The notes under the pieces are model-generated. The model was given only the letters and a program-made list of their open reading frames with translations. It did not search any database and had not been told where the DNA came from. The position numbers and the translations under genes were made by a program. A DNA stretch of 64,000 nucleotides from Streptosporangiaceae bacterium. GTDB lineage: Bacteria > Actinomycetota > Actinomycetes > Streptosporangiales > Streptosporangiaceae. The DNA lies in contig JAFARZ010000093.1 in the NCBI GenBank assembly GCA_019245115.1, positions 31,795-95,794 of the forward strand, given 5' to 3'. Of this stretch, positions 27,749 to 37,099 are shown piece by piece (position 1 is the first letter of the stretch; each line of letters begins with the position of its first letter).

Positions 27749-28290
27749 TGCCATCAGAACTCAGGCGGCGCAAGCTCGAGAAGTCCTTCTATTCGATAGA
27801 CGCGGACCATGATGACGTAATCTACGATACGGACGTCATCGCCCTGGCGCAGATGTGGTGTGATATATACGACCTCCCGCCGCGGTCGCCAGACTGGACC
27901 GCCATTCATGCCGCAGGCCAGAAGGTATTTCGTGAAATGCCCGGTACGACCGGCGCGGACGGCATCAAGCGCATAACAATGCAGGACTGGCTCTCATGGG
28001 CCGATGACCCGGCGTTTCCCATCTTCGTGGAGCGGGCGGCGATTCCGTTCAGCATGGCGGTGTTCGGGGCTGCCGACAAGGACAATGACAACCGCCTGAC
28101 AGCGGAGGAGATGAATCCTGGCCAGGCCCAGGGGGGCATGTCGGACGACGATACGAAGGTGGCTTTCGACGTGCTGGACAGGGACCGTGACGGCTACGTT
28201 ACAACGCAGCAGTACATCGAGGCCCAGCGAGAGTTCTATCTCAGCGACGACCCGGATGCCCCGGGCAACCTCATCGCCGGCCCGATCTGA
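27748..28290 (+). CDS. EF-hand calcium-binding protein
   Basis: The 180-residue cytoplasmic protein contains EF-hand loops DADHDDVIYDTD (about residue 17), DKDNDNRLTAEE (about 110) and DRDRDGYVTTQQ (about 144), with acidic residues at positions 1, 3, 5 and 12 or close to it. The arrangement resembles the calerythrin/CalD-type sarcoplasmic calcium-binding proteins of actinomycetes. Its ATG overlaps the exporter stop by one base, so it is made together with the exporter. A calcium-linked control of export is possible but unproven. Confidence 0.85.
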   Translation: MPSELRRRKLEKSFYSIDADHDDVIYDTDVIALAQMWCDIYDLPPRSPDWTAIHAAGQKVFREMPGTTGADGIKRITMQDWLSWADDPAFPIFVERAAIPFSMAVFGAADKDNDNRLTAEEMNPGQAQGGMSDDDTKVAFDVLDRDRDGYVTTQQYIEAQREFYLSDDPDAPGNLIAGPI

Positions 28291-28329
28291 TCCGTTCGCT
28301 ATCCACGCCCACGCTACCCCTGGCGTCAG

Positions 28330-29397
28330 TCAGGCCGGCAGATCGGCCCAGCTGTGGTCGCCGAGCACCAGGCGATGGGCGCGGGACATGCCCGCCGATA
28401 CGAGCGTCACGTCCCTGCCTATGAATGACCCGGCGATGCGCGTCACGTCGGCGATGATGGTGCCGGAGAGGACGATCGAGGTATCGATGATGCTGCTTGA
28501 TATATCGCACTTGTCGGCAATCGAGGCGTACGGTCCGACAACAGAGTCCACGACATGTGAACCTTGCCCGATTATGGCGGGTCCGATCACCGTGGAGGAT
28601 GCGACCCGTGCGCCAGCCTCGACGATCACCGGACCTGACACATCGCTGGCATGGTCGATGTGGCCGTCGAAGCGCGACGCGATACGGTCCAGTACAGCGC
28701 GGTTGACTTCGAGCGCGCCTGTCACGGTGCCAACGTCCCGCCAGAAGGAAGAGATCGTTTCGGACCGGACGGTGGCACCGTCGTCGATGAGCAGCTGTAT
28801 GGCGTCAGTGATCTCCAGCTCTCCCCGGGCAGACGGCGTCAGGCGGCGCACTGCCTGGTGAATTTCCGGGGAGAAACAGTAGACGCCGACCACGGCCATG
28901 TCACTGGCCGGATGGGCCGGCTTCTCGGCCAGCCGGGTGATCCTCCCGGTGGCGTCGTCCACGTAGGCGATACCGTACGAAGATGGATCCGGCACGCGCG
29001 TCAGCAGCACCTGCGCCGATGGCCGCTGCTCGCGGAAACGCTCGACAGGTGCCCGGATACCGTCCTCGAGGAAATTGTCACCGAGATACATGAGGAAGTC
29101 CTCGTCACCTAGCCAGTCGCGGGCAACAGCGACCGCGTGCGCCAAACCAAGCGGCCGCTCCTGGTGGATATAGTCCACCGCAAGGCCGAACTGTGACCCG
29201 TCGCCGATCGCGTGACGGATCTCCGCCGCGGCGTCACCGACGACTATCGCAACTTCTTTGATATCGGCGCCAGCTATTGATTCGAGCGCATAGAACAGCA
29301 CCGGCTTATTCGCAACTGGAATCATTTGCTTGGCTGATGTATGTGAGAAGGGCCGCATGCGGCTTCCGGAGCCACCTGACAGGACGAGCGCTTTCAT
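28330..29397 (-). CDS. rmlA: glucose-1-phosphate thymidylyltransferase (RmlA/StrD-like)
   Basis: The 355-residue protein has the nucleotidyltransferase signature LSGGSGSRMRPFSHTSAKQM followed by IPVANKPVLFYALE, then MYLGDNFL for metal and sugar contacts. The C-terminal 120 residues form a left-handed beta-helix-like repeat (GPVIVEAGARVASSTVIG, GPAIIGQGSHV), as in the long StrD-type enzymes of antibiotic clusters. It makes dTDP-glucose for the deoxysugar pathway. GAGGAGAG stands just before the ATG. It is divergent from rmlB. Confidence 0.9.
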   Translation of the reverse strand: MKALVLSGGSGSRMRPFSHTSAKQMIPVANKPVLFYALESIAGADIKEVAIVVGDAAAEIRHAIGDGSQFGLAVDYIHQERPLGLAHAVAVARDWLGDEDFLMYLGDNFLEDGIRAPVERFREQRPSAQVLLTRVPDPSSYGIAYVDDATGRITRLAEKPAHPASDMAVVGVYCFSPEIHQAVRRLTPSARGELEITDAIQLLIDDGATVRSETISSFWRDVGTVTGALEVNRAVLDRIASRFDGHIDHASDVSGPVIVEAGARVASSTVIGPAIIGQGSHVVDSVVGPYASIADKCDISSSIIDTSIVLSGTIIADVTRIAGSFIGRDVTLVSAGMSRAHRLVLGDHSWADLPA

Positions 29398-29470
29398 TCA
29401 ACTCTCCTCGGCTTGTGATGCGTAATCCTGACACCGGCAATTTTTGCATAGGGGCAGGCATAATACCTAC

Positions 29471-30493
29471 ATGAAGATACTCGTGACTGGCGGTGCGGGA
29501 TTCGTCGGATCGCACTTCGTGCGCAAGCTTCTCCATCCGGCGGTGAAGCAGGATGACTGTTATCACGTGACGGTGCTCGATAAGCTGACCTATTCCGGGA
29601 ATATGAGCAACCTGGAGCCGGTTCGCCGGTCGGCGCGGCTTAGCTTTGTGCACGGTGATATAAGTGATGCAGGTCTGGTCAACGAGGTCGTACCAGGACA
29701 CGATGCGATCATAAATTTCGCGGCGGAGTCCCACGTCGATAGATCTATCGAAAATGCTCGGGTCTTCACCGTAACCAACGTACTCGGCACGCAGGTTCTG
29801 CTGGAGGCGGCGCTTCGATACCAGGTCGAGCCGTTTATCCAGGTTTCCACGGATGAGGTCTATGGCTCGGTACCGAGCGGCTGGACGGATGAATCGGCTC
29901 CGCTTCGTCCGACCTCGCCGTATGCCGCGTCGAAGGCAGCCGCGGACCTCACGGCGCTCTCGTATTACCGGACACACGGCATGGATGCGCGGATCAGTCG
30001 CTGCTCAAACACATACGGACCTTACCAATTTCCAGAGAAGATAATTCCGTTGTTCGTGACGCAACTACTGGATGGGGGCGTACTGCCGTTGTACGGCGAC
30101 GGCCTCAATGTTCGTCAGTGGATTCATGTAGACGATCACTGCCTGGCGATCAAGTTGATCCTCGCCAATGGCCGGGCCGGGGAAATCTATAACATCGGAG
30201 GAACCGCGCTTACGAACCTGGATCTGGCCAGATTTCTGATAGATGCTTTGGGTGCCGACCAGAGCGTGATTACCTACGTGGCGGACCGTAAGGGACACGA
30301 CCGGCGCTACGCCGTTGATCAGAGTAAGATCATGGACGAGCTTGGCTTTTTCCCGGGATATGATCTTTTTACCGGCCTGTCCGAAACAGTGGCGTGGTAT
30401 CGCGAGAACAGTGCGTGGTGGCGGCCGCTGAGATCCCGTCCCGGCCAGCTGATCGCTGCCCCAGGGCCGGGTCCACGGGCCGGCTATGCCTAG
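29471..30493 (+). CDS. rmlB: dTDP-glucose 4,6-dehydratase (RmlB/StrE-like)
   Basis: The 340-residue extended SDR begins MKILVTGGAGFVGSHF, then has NFAAESHVDRSI, STDEVYG and SPYAASKAAADL with the catalytic Tyr and Lys; the Thr-Asp-Glu triad typical of RmlB (here STDEVYG) is present. It converts dTDP-glucose to dTDP-4-keto-6-deoxyglucose, the substrate of the 2,3-dehydratase. The ATG at 29471 matches the usual start. The C-terminal 30 residues (RPLRSRPGQLIAAPGPG) are an extra low-complexity tail. Confidence 0.93.
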   Translation: MKILVTGGAGFVGSHFVRKLLHPAVKQDDCYHVTVLDKLTYSGNMSNLEPVRRSARLSFVHGDISDAGLVNEVVPGHDAIINFAAESHVDRSIENARVFTVTNVLGTQVLLEAALRYQVEPFIQVSTDEVYGSVPSGWTDESAPLRPTSPYAASKAAADLTALSYYRTHGMDARISRCSNTYGPYQFPEKIIPLFVTQLLDGGVLPLYGDGLNVRQWIHVDDHCLAIKLILANGRAGEIYNIGGTALTNLDLARFLIDALGADQSVITYVADRKGHDRRYAVDQSKIMDELGFFPGYDLFTGLSETVAWYRENSAWWRPLRSRPGQLIAAPGPGPRAGYA

Positions 30494-31227
30494 AGCGGCA
30501 AGGAAGGCGTTATCACTGTCGAGGAGTCGAACACCTTCGGCCTGGAGCTTGAGCTCACCGCTGGTCAGTAGCGGGCTGGACCCGCTGGCCGTGCAGCTCT
30601 TGTCTCTTTCGCCGGCTTCGCTGATTCGCTGGGCAGGTTTCATGAAGCTGGCTGATCCGGGCGTCGTGGTGACTTGGTGCACCATGTGCGCGTTCCAAAA
30701 TAATGTGCGTTTGCGGGCATGCCGGGCATGTCGTCCTTGTAAGAGTGCGCTGAACAGCCTGGGTGAACTACGCGTATCGACACATAGCGGACACATGGGC
30801 CATCCTTCAGTGGGAAGAAAGAGCCCTCTGGAGGAAAAGGTGCCGGAAACCGGCGCCCTTTCTTCCGCGAGGCTCTTTTCTTCCCACGTCGTCCACCGCA
30901 GCTGCCGTCACATAACGGTTACATCCGGGCAAAATCGGCACTCTCCACGACACGCCGCAACGCGGTATGGCTACTGTTTGAATCTGGCCCGGCGGGGCGA
31001 CAATTGCGATTTGTTTTGGAACGTTCACATTGCACCAAAGTCACCACAGAACCCCGATTTACCGCGGTAATCTGAGCGACCCGCCGCGCGGACATCCAGC
31101 CGCTGTAATATTCGGATTACTTGAGCAGCACTCTAGCTTGACCTCGTAGCTCATTGGCATGGGGACCTGGTTCTCAAACTCTGTATGGGGAGCAGGTTCT
31201 CTTGGATGAACAACTTTACCTGAGACA
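30494..31227. other. non-coding gap between rmlB and unbU
   Basis: About 730 bases separate the convergent ends of rmlB and the polyketide operon. An open frame on the plus strand (30486-31070) has no family features and poor codon structure, so I do not call it. The notable content is the 78-nt hairpin listed separately. The rest shows nothing I can name. Confidence 0.6.
30810..30887. repeat. 78-nt near-perfect palindrome (long hairpin)
   Basis: The arm 30810-30846 begins GTGGGAAGAAAGAGCC and the arm 30850-30887 ends GGCTCTTTTCTTCCCAC; they pair along almost their whole 37-38 bases with a 3-base AAA loop, one inserted base and about six mismatches. It sits between convergent operons. There is no T-run, so a standard terminator is not obvious. 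It could be a two-way terminator, a structured RNA or a miniature inverted-repeat element; no flanking target duplication was seen. Confidence 0.7.
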
Positions 31228-32289
31228 CTATGCGTCAGTTGCCGCTGCGCCGATATCGGTGCGTTCTGGCTTTTCAGCCAGATCACTGCCAGGCGCCTCT
31301 CCGGGCGCACCGCGGTGAGCACCCGCGGCTGCGAGCCTGTCCCTCCTGCGCTTGCGCGCGTATGCGAGCCACCAGCCCAGGCCACGGAGCGCGCACACGA
31401 TCGCGGTGGCAAAAAAGAGGGTGTAGACCACGTTGAACAGCATGAGCACTGCATAAACGAAGCCGACAGCGCTGCCAAACATGAATTGGGCGCGAGGCTT
31501 CACAGGTGAGCTGCCCGGATCAGTGATCATGTAATTGGTGAACAGTATGAAAGCTGTACCTGTCATCACCCCGAGGGCCGTGAAGAGTTGCACGTGCCAT
31601 ATCCAGTGACGCACCAGCGCCTGGATGGCGAATGATCCCATCCATCCGACGATGAGCGGTATTTTGCGTGTGAGCGTAGCGTTGATCACCGTGCCGGCCG
31701 TGATAACCACCATCGGGATCATGAGCCTAAAGAAGCTGTTCGCCCATTCGGTGAACTCGTAGGGTGGCGCAATACTCACCCACGAGCCGAAAGCCAGCAG
31801 TACGACTGAGATTCCGAAATTCGAAGGATTCATGAAATGGCGCATCCGGTAATATACCGGTGCCTTCAGCACGTGCTTCTGGGCCACCGCAACGACGATG
31901 CCCATCAGTACAGGCCAGAATTGATTGTTCGCGTAGAGGAGCATATTGACGGCAAGGCTGGTGATGTGCGCCGGAAGTAGGAACACCAGCACTCCACGTG
32001 CGCCATTCCCGCGGAACCGGGGTGAGCGCCGTTCCGCCCAGGCGCTGATCAACTCGAACACGATTTCCGTTGTATAGCCGACGGCGACGGCGAGTATCGG
32101 CCACAGCCACGGCTGCTCGAAACCCAGCAGCGTGTAGCCGAGGATGTTGAAGACGGTGAGCGATAGCGCGAAATTACGCAGCGCGACGTAGCGGGCGTCC
32201 GATGCCGGCTTGGCTGCCGGCCGTGCGGCCGCCGGTGAGTCCGGCGGCGCAGTGGTCGTGGCGGCCCCAGCCGGTGCTGTCGTGGTCAT
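31228..32289 (-). CDS. unbU: UnbU-like enediyne-associated membrane protein
   Basis: The 353-residue protein has a polar Ala/Pro/Thr-rich N-terminus (about 35 residues), about eight to nine membrane segments (for example FALSLTVFNILGYTLLGF, FRLMIPMVVITAGTVINA), the conserved RHFMNPSNFGISV and NYMITDPGSSP, and a charged tail. It belongs to the UnbU family found in enediyne cassettes, which is related to the RnfD/NqrB membrane fold (flavin-attachment-like MITDP segment). The exact reaction is unknown; redox or transport in polyene maturation has been suggested for the group. It overlaps unbV by 4 bases and is the last gene of the polyketide operon. Confidence 0.88.
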   Translation of the reverse strand: MTTTAPAGAATTTAPPDSPAAARPAAKPASDARYVALRNFALSLTVFNILGYTLLGFEQPWLWPILAVAVGYTTEIVFELISAWAERRSPRFRGNGARGVLVFLLPAHITSLAVNMLLYANNQFWPVLMGIVVAVAQKHVLKAPVYYRMRHFMNPSNFGISVVLLAFGSWVSIAPPYEFTEWANSFFRLMIPMVVITAGTVINATLTRKIPLIVGWMGSFAIQALVRHWIWHVQLFTALGVMTGTAFILFTNYMITDPGSSPVKPRAQFMFGSAVGFVYAVLMLFNVVYTLFFATAIVCALRGLGWWLAYARKRRRDRLAAAGAHRGAPGEAPGSDLAEKPERTDIGAAATDA

Positions 32290-34277
32290 CGGCTTGATAC
32301 CTCCTGCGCGGTGCTGGTGAGAACAAGGTCGTGGGTGCCCGGGGTCAGGGAGAGGGTCTGACGGTGCAGGTGGCCCCGCATATCCCGCCACTGAAGCTGC
32401 ACCGGCACCGGACCGCGATAGCTCCCGAGCCCGAAATACACTTCGAAACTGCGCTTGCCGCTGTGCCCGCCTCCGCCGTCGAGCTGGACGATCTGGGTGT
32501 GGCCGCCGGGGAGAACGATCCGTGCGGTAGCCCCGTACGCTGGACTTCCAGGTCCTTGAAGCCCATCCGGCTGGTAGCCGCCGGACGGGGGACGGTACAG
32601 CCACAGGCCAAGGTAGTGGCCCCGGTCCGGCGACTGGTTGGCGTAGAAAGCGGGTGCCGCCCATTGCCGGGCCACGGCGAAGTCGAGCGCGCCGTCCCCC
32701 TGGGTATCGGCGATCGCGATGCCCCGGGTCGGGGTCGGCACGGCAAGGCCGAGTTCGCTGCTTATGTTCACGTACCGGCCGCTGGGGCTCTTGGCATAGA
32801 AGGCAAGGGCCTGATGACCCGCGATGTCGTCGCCAGGTTGCACGTTCGGCCACGTTGCCGGGTTGGTATACAGATCGTCGTTGGTCATGGCCATTTCCTG
32901 TAGCCAGGGCCAGCGGTTGATGGACCCTTTGACGAACCCGTCGGTCTGGACGACGTCAAGCTCCCCGCTGTTACGGAAGTCAGCCGTTTTGACGTCCCAT
33001 CCCCAGCCGGTCCAGGCCATGCCCATCTGTTCTGCCTGCTGATCGAATGGCGCGAAACCGTTGGCTAGATCCTGCTGCATCTGGGCGCCGCTGCGCGCTT
33101 GATTCATAAAGACGAAATTGCTCTCCTCTAGGCCCCAGGATGTCCCGATGTTGCTAACCAGTATGTCGAAACGTCCATTGTCTGCCAGGTCAGCGAAGTC
33201 GGTTCCCATGCCCTTGAATGAGTCTTTGCCGAGCACGAAGGACTTCGGTGTGGTAGGCGTCCGCTGGCCAACTGCTTCAGTGAAGCTTATATGACCTGGA
33301 GTGGACCTGTTGTAGAGCAGGTGGTCTGGGCCGAAGTCATTCGCGATATATGCATCGGGCAGGCCGTTGCCGGTGAGGTCGGCGCTCGAGATTGCCAGCG
33401 TCCATCCGGTAGACGCGCTATAAGGGATCGCCGTATTGACAGGAACGTATCGAACGGACGGATCCGATCCGGCCGTGGCGCCGTCCCAGCGCAGCGCGTA
33501 ATCTCCGCCACCGTTTCTCGCATTAGACATGGAGGAGTTCATTACCACGTTATCCAGGCCCTGAGGATTTAGCACATCCGAATCGGGAAAGTAATTTCCG
33601 ATGAGGATGTCCGGGTGTCCGTCACCGTCATAGTCAGCGATGTTGACGGAATTAGTATTCCATCGCGGTCCGTTATACTTCCCGTCGAGCGATACCGCCG
33701 GAACGAGCTCTGTAGGCTTGTATGCTGCGGCAGACAGCCTGCTGACCCCGGCGCGCGCCAGGAAGACGATTGGGGTGCGGCCCCAGTAATAGACCAGCAG
33801 ATCCATGCGGCCATCGCCATTAAAGTCCCCCGGTGCGCATCCCATGGGCGCCATGGCTGAATCCATGGGAAGTGGCGCGGGATTGAGGATGAACGGGGTA
33901 AACCGGTCGGAGGCCGGGGCCGTAGGCGCATATGTAACTATTACTGAGTCGGTCCGCGGATCGACGATGCATAGATCATCGGCGACATTCCTGCCGGTGA
34001 GGTCGGTAAGCGCGATGCCCGCCCCTACTGACGAAATCCACGATCGGAGGTGAGCATAGGCGGGATTCACCTGCCGGACTGTTTGTTTCGGATGATAGCC
34101 CGCCGGCATGGCAATAGGCATGCTTTTGAATTTGTAGCCCGCCGCTATCTGGTGTGCCTGTCCCGGCGGTACGGAAGCTACGGCTTCTCTCGCTACATAG
34201 AACAGCCCGGCGACAAGGGCAACGGCACTTATGCCCGCGGTGTATTTACGCACCCTGCGCCTAGCGGATAGCGGCAT
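32286..34277 (-). CDS. unbV: UnbV-like enediyne-associated FG-GAP/ASPIC protein
   Basis: The 663-residue protein has an N-terminal membrane anchor (residues about 12-32) and then FG-GAP/VCBS-like repeats with calcium-type loops: DFNGDGRMDLLVYYWG, DYDGDGHPDILIGNYF, DLTGNGLPDAYIANDFG, TQGDGALDFAVARQ. A C-terminal ASPIC/UnbV domain (AYGATARIVLPGG, QLDGGGGHSGKRSFEVYFG) ends it. This pairing is the UnbV protein of enediyne cassettes; it should lie outside the membrane. ATG 34277 has GGAG 6 bases upstream, while longer frames would spoil the signal anchor. It overlaps unbU by 4 bases. Confidence 0.9.
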   Translation of the reverse strand: MPLSARRRVRKYTAGISAVALVAGLFYVAREAVASVPPGQAHQIAAGYKFKSMPIAMPAGYHPKQTVRQVNPAYAHLRSWISSVGAGIALTDLTGRNVADDLCIVDPRTDSVIVTYAPTAPASDRFTPFILNPAPLPMDSAMAPMGCAPGDFNGDGRMDLLVYYWGRTPIVFLARAGVSRLSAAAYKPTELVPAVSLDGKYNGPRWNTNSVNIADYDGDGHPDILIGNYFPDSDVLNPQGLDNVVMNSSMSNARNGGGDYALRWDGATAGSDPSVRYVPVNTAIPYSASTGWTLAISSADLTGNGLPDAYIANDFGPDHLLYNRSTPGHISFTEAVGQRTPTTPKSFVLGKDSFKGMGTDFADLADNGRFDILVSNIGTSWGLEESNFVFMNQARSGAQMQQDLANGFAPFDQQAEQMGMAWTGWGWDVKTADFRNSGELDVVQTDGFVKGSINRWPWLQEMAMTNDDLYTNPATWPNVQPGDDIAGHQALAFYAKSPSGRYVNISSELGLAVPTPTRGIAIADTQGDGALDFAVARQWAAPAFYANQSPDRGHYLGLWLYRPPSGGYQPDGLQGPGSPAYGATARIVLPGGHTQIVQLDGGGGHSGKRSFEVYFGLGSYRGPVPVQLQWRDMRGHLHRQTLSLTPGTHDLVLTSTAQEVSSR

Positions 34278-34411
34278 TATCATCTCCACGGAGCCGTAGT
34301 GACGTTTCCAGCATGAGAAAGCTGGTGGCAGATTACCGGGTTGCCGTACGCGAAGGCATCCGGCTGAAAGTGACATTCTGATATTACAAGAGTTCGGTCG
34401 CGGGTTTTATC

Positions 34412-34933
34412 TCATATTGCTGGCCTGTGCTCATGGAAACGCCCGAATGTTCTACGGTGATACAGCAGCGGCGGGGCGCCATCACTTAGCTCTGTGTCGA
34501 TGACGAGGCCGATGAGCAGCCAGTGGTCGCCGATCGAGATGGCCTGGTACCGTTCACAGATCACCCACGCCGCGGCACCCTCCAGGAACGGGACACCGAG
34601 CGGCCCGCGCCGCCATCGGGTCGGGTAGGCGAATCGGTCCGCACCGCGCTCGGCGAACCTGGCAGCGATGTCTGCCTGGTCGCTGGCGAGCATGTTGACC
34701 GCGAATGCCCTGCTAATGCGGAGAGCTGGCCACGTGGCCGAAGACCGGGCGACGTACAGGGACACGAGTGGCGGCTCCAGGCTCGCCGAGGTGAACGACG
34801 TCACGGTGAGCCCGATCGGGCCAGGTCCCGTCACGACGGCGACGCTCGCGGCATGACGAGCCAGGGCGCGGCGGAACTTGTCCGGCTCGACCGGCCGCGT
34901 CATCGTGACGTCCTCGGTGGCCATGCCGATCAC
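34412..34933 (-). CDS. flavin reductase (SgcE6/HpaC-like)
   Basis: The 173-residue protein is of the FMN-binding split-barrel flavin reductase family: FRRALARHAASVAVVTG, LTVTSFTSASLEPPLVSLYV, FAVNMLASDQ and GDHWLLIGLV. In enediyne clusters such reductases (SgcE6 type) feed reduced flavin to two-component hydroxylases. No partner flavin-dependent hydroxylase of that kind was seen in the cluster proper; the FAD enzyme at 60290 is a single-component type. It overlaps the MFS gene by 4 bases. An in-frame ATG at 34924 is an alternative start. Confidence 0.88.
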   Translation of the reverse strand: MIGMATEDVTMTRPVEPDKFRRALARHAASVAVVTGPGPIGLTVTSFTSASLEPPLVSLYVARSSATWPALRISRAFAVNMLASDQADIAARFAERGADRFAYPTRWRRGPLGVPFLEGAAAWVICERYQAISIGDHWLLIGLVIDTELSDGAPPLLYHRRTFGRFHEHRPAI

Positions 34934-36585
34934 GGTCCGGTACGCCGGGTGCCTGCGACGGAAGGCTGCGGCAGCACCGTCTCGATGATCTCCTCAAGGC
35001 TCTGCTGCCGGGTCTCGACGCCGGCGATGGAGACCGCCACCGCGGCGATGCCCAGTGGTACCGCTCCGATCAGGGCCGTCGTGGCCAGGGACGGCGGGGC
35101 CAGCGACATCGCCACGAGAGCGATGATCGCGACACCGCCAGCCTTGCTGGCTCCGGCGGCAATCCCCGAGCCGCGAGCCCGGTTGTGAGTGGGATAGATC
35201 TCGGAGCTGTAGGCGCCGAGGACCGCGACGATGGAACCCATGGCCCAGAGCGGAATTGCAAGTAGCCCATAGAGGGCAAGCCGGTCGCCCGTCAGCTGAC
35301 GGCCCGCGAGCGCCAGGCCGACCAGGGCTATCGTCGACAGCCCGGCAAGCGCGATGACGGTTTTCTTGCTGCTCCAGAAGCCGTAGGCGAACGCGGTGAG
35401 AATGTTAAGCGGCAATCCGAGCAGTGCCGAGTCACGGAGGATCTGGCTCGAGCCGACCTCGGTGAAACCGATCTGCTCCAGGTTCGAGGGGAGCCAGAGC
35501 TGGAAGCCATAGGTCATCAAGCCGACGCCCAGCCCAAGCAAGATCAGAGCGATTGTCGGCCCGGCGTATCCGGGACCGAAGAGGCGACGGTAGCCGCCGG
35601 ACGCCGCCTCCTGTGACGGCACACCGGAAACGGCGACAATTCTCGCGCCATACCGGTCCATTATCGCCTTGGCCTCCCCGGTGCGCCCGGCGCCGAGGAG
35701 GAACCGCGGCGACTCCGGTATCCACCGGTTGAGCAGAATCACGAGCAACCCCGTCGGCAGGCCGATGAGCCACATAATCCGCCACGAATAGTGCGGGATC
35801 AGAGTCCCCGATAGCCAGCTCGTGATGGCATACGCGGCGGTCAGGTTGCCGCCGATGAGGACCATGAGCCAACCGCGATGCCGCGTTGGCACGGTCTCGG
35901 CTAGGAGCGTGAACGTGATGGGCAGCATTCCGCCAGCGCCCAGTCCCATCAGGAAGCACATCAGCAGGTTCCAGCTGAATCCTGGCATGGCGCCGCAGAT
36001 CGCGGTCGTCGTGAACAGCAGGCCGGCCAGCAGGATGGAGGCGCGGCGCCCGATGCGGTCGGCCAGGGAGCCCCAGATAAGGGATCCGATAACGGTTCCG
36101 GCGATTCCCGCCAGCGGTAGCAGCGCCTCCGGCGGATGGCCATGCGGGTTGAGTGCCGATCTGAGACCGTACTCGCGGCTGATTCCAGGAGCTATGAAGG
36201 CGAGCGTGGTCGGCTTCATCACGTCGATGGTGACCGCGACGCCCATCACGATGAGCAGCCCCACGTGGGACCGGGTGATCGGCGCGTCGCCCAGCGCACT
36301 GATGCGCGGGCGCTCGCTCATGTCCTTGCGGCCCGGCGGTATTAGCGCATAGGCGGCCATTGCCAGGCCTGCCACGATGGCGGCCATACCGGCCAGCATC
36401 GCGGGATCAGGTGTCATGCCGGCCATCCGGTAACCCATCTGGCGGGCACTGAGATACATCGGCAGATGAAGGAGAACGCCAACCGTACAGGCAAGGATGC
36501 CGAGCCAGAAAACAGCCGGGTTGCGGAACCGGATGGCCGCCCGCCCCGGTTCCGCATCGGTGTCGTGGGAAGAGGTCAAGCCCAT
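34930..36585 (-). CDS. MFS transporter within the enediyne operon
   Basis: The 551-residue protein has two N-terminal hydrophobic segments (FWLGILACTVGVLLHLPM and AAIVAGLAMAAYALIPP) ahead of a 12-TM sugar-porter-like MFS core, giving about 14 segments. Core motifs are GSLIWGSLADRIGRRASI (motif A), PESPRFLL and the second-half YSSEIYPTHNRARGSG. The aromatic-acid or sugar-porter type suggests export or import of a polar molecule, but its place inside the polyketide operon favours product export. It overlaps the flavin reductase and follows the thioesterase after 76 bases. Confidence 0.85.
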   Translation of the reverse strand: MGLTSSHDTDAEPGRAAIRFRNPAVFWLGILACTVGVLLHLPMYLSARQMGYRMAGMTPDPAMLAGMAAIVAGLAMAAYALIPPGRKDMSERPRISALGDAPITRSHVGLLIVMGVAVTIDVMKPTTLAFIAPGISREYGLRSALNPHGHPPEALLPLAGIAGTVIGSLIWGSLADRIGRRASILLAGLLFTTTAICGAMPGFSWNLLMCFLMGLGAGGMLPITFTLLAETVPTRHRGWLMVLIGGNLTAAYAITSWLSGTLIPHYSWRIMWLIGLPTGLLVILLNRWIPESPRFLLGAGRTGEAKAIMDRYGARIVAVSGVPSQEAASGGYRRLFGPGYAGPTIALILLGLGVGLMTYGFQLWLPSNLEQIGFTEVGSSQILRDSALLGLPLNILTAFAYGFWSSKKTVIALAGLSTIALVGLALAGRQLTGDRLALYGLLAIPLWAMGSIVAVLGAYSSEIYPTHNRARGSGIAAGASKAGGVAIIALVAMSLAPPSLATTALIGAVPLGIAAVAVSIAGVETRQQSLEEIIETVLPQPSVAGTRRTGP

Positions 36586-36661
36586 CAGCGCCTCCCGGTC
36601 AAGGTATGTGGATGAGACGGAAGAAGTAGCCCAGCCGCCAAGACAACATCAGGCGAACCGG

Positions 36662-37099
36662 TCAGCCGTCGTCGCCAAGGCGGTACGAGGCCAGCGCGCT
36701 GCGCAGTGATTCGGGCACGCGTGCCGGAACTATCTCGCCCTGCGCGGCGCGCATGCAGACCACTCGCTGCGTTCCGCGTGCCACCTGCCTCTCGGCCGGT
36801 CCATCCACGCGGAAGTAGCCGAATGCGAACGCGATCTGAGTCTGGGTCAGTTCCTTCAGGTACAGCCGGATGGAGATCTCCTCGAACGCGGAAACCTCCG
36901 CCAGGTACTCGCAGGTGCAGCTGACCGTGAAGATCTTGAACCCGTCGGCCAGGTCGGTCAGCACCTCCGGCGCGTGCTCCCGGAGGAACATTTCCCGGCA
37001 CTGCCCCTGCCAGCGCATGAAATGACTGAAATAGACGTTGCCTACCAGGTTGGTCTCTTCCAGTCCTACGACATGCCGATGTTCGAAATACGGCGTCAT
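36662..37099 (-). CDS. enediyne hotdog thioesterase (CalE7/SgcE10/DynE7 family)
   Basis: The 145-residue protein has the family hallmark EETNLVGNVYFSHFMRWQG with Asn17 and Arg35 at the spacing of the Asn19/Arg37 pair studied in CalE7. The rest (REMFLREHAPEV, TVSCTCEYLAEVSAFEEISI) also fits. This enzyme hydrolyses the nascent polyene from the synthase ACP, and with the synthase alone yields heptaene or related polyenes in known systems. It overlaps the synthase stop-start by 4 bases (ATGA), as is usual for synthase-thioesterase pairs. Confidence 0.95.
   Translation of the reverse strand: MTPYFEHRHVVGLEETNLVGNVYFSHFMRWQGQCREMFLREHAPEVLTDLADGFKIFTVSCTCEYLAEVSAFEEISIRLYLKELTQTQIAFAFGYFRVDGPAERQVARGTQRVVCMRAAQGEIVPARVPESLRSALASYRLGDDG

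Noticed and set aside
30486..31070. 194-residue plus-strand open frame after rmlB
   Set aside because: It overlaps the rmlB end and the long hairpin, has low-complexity composition and no family features.
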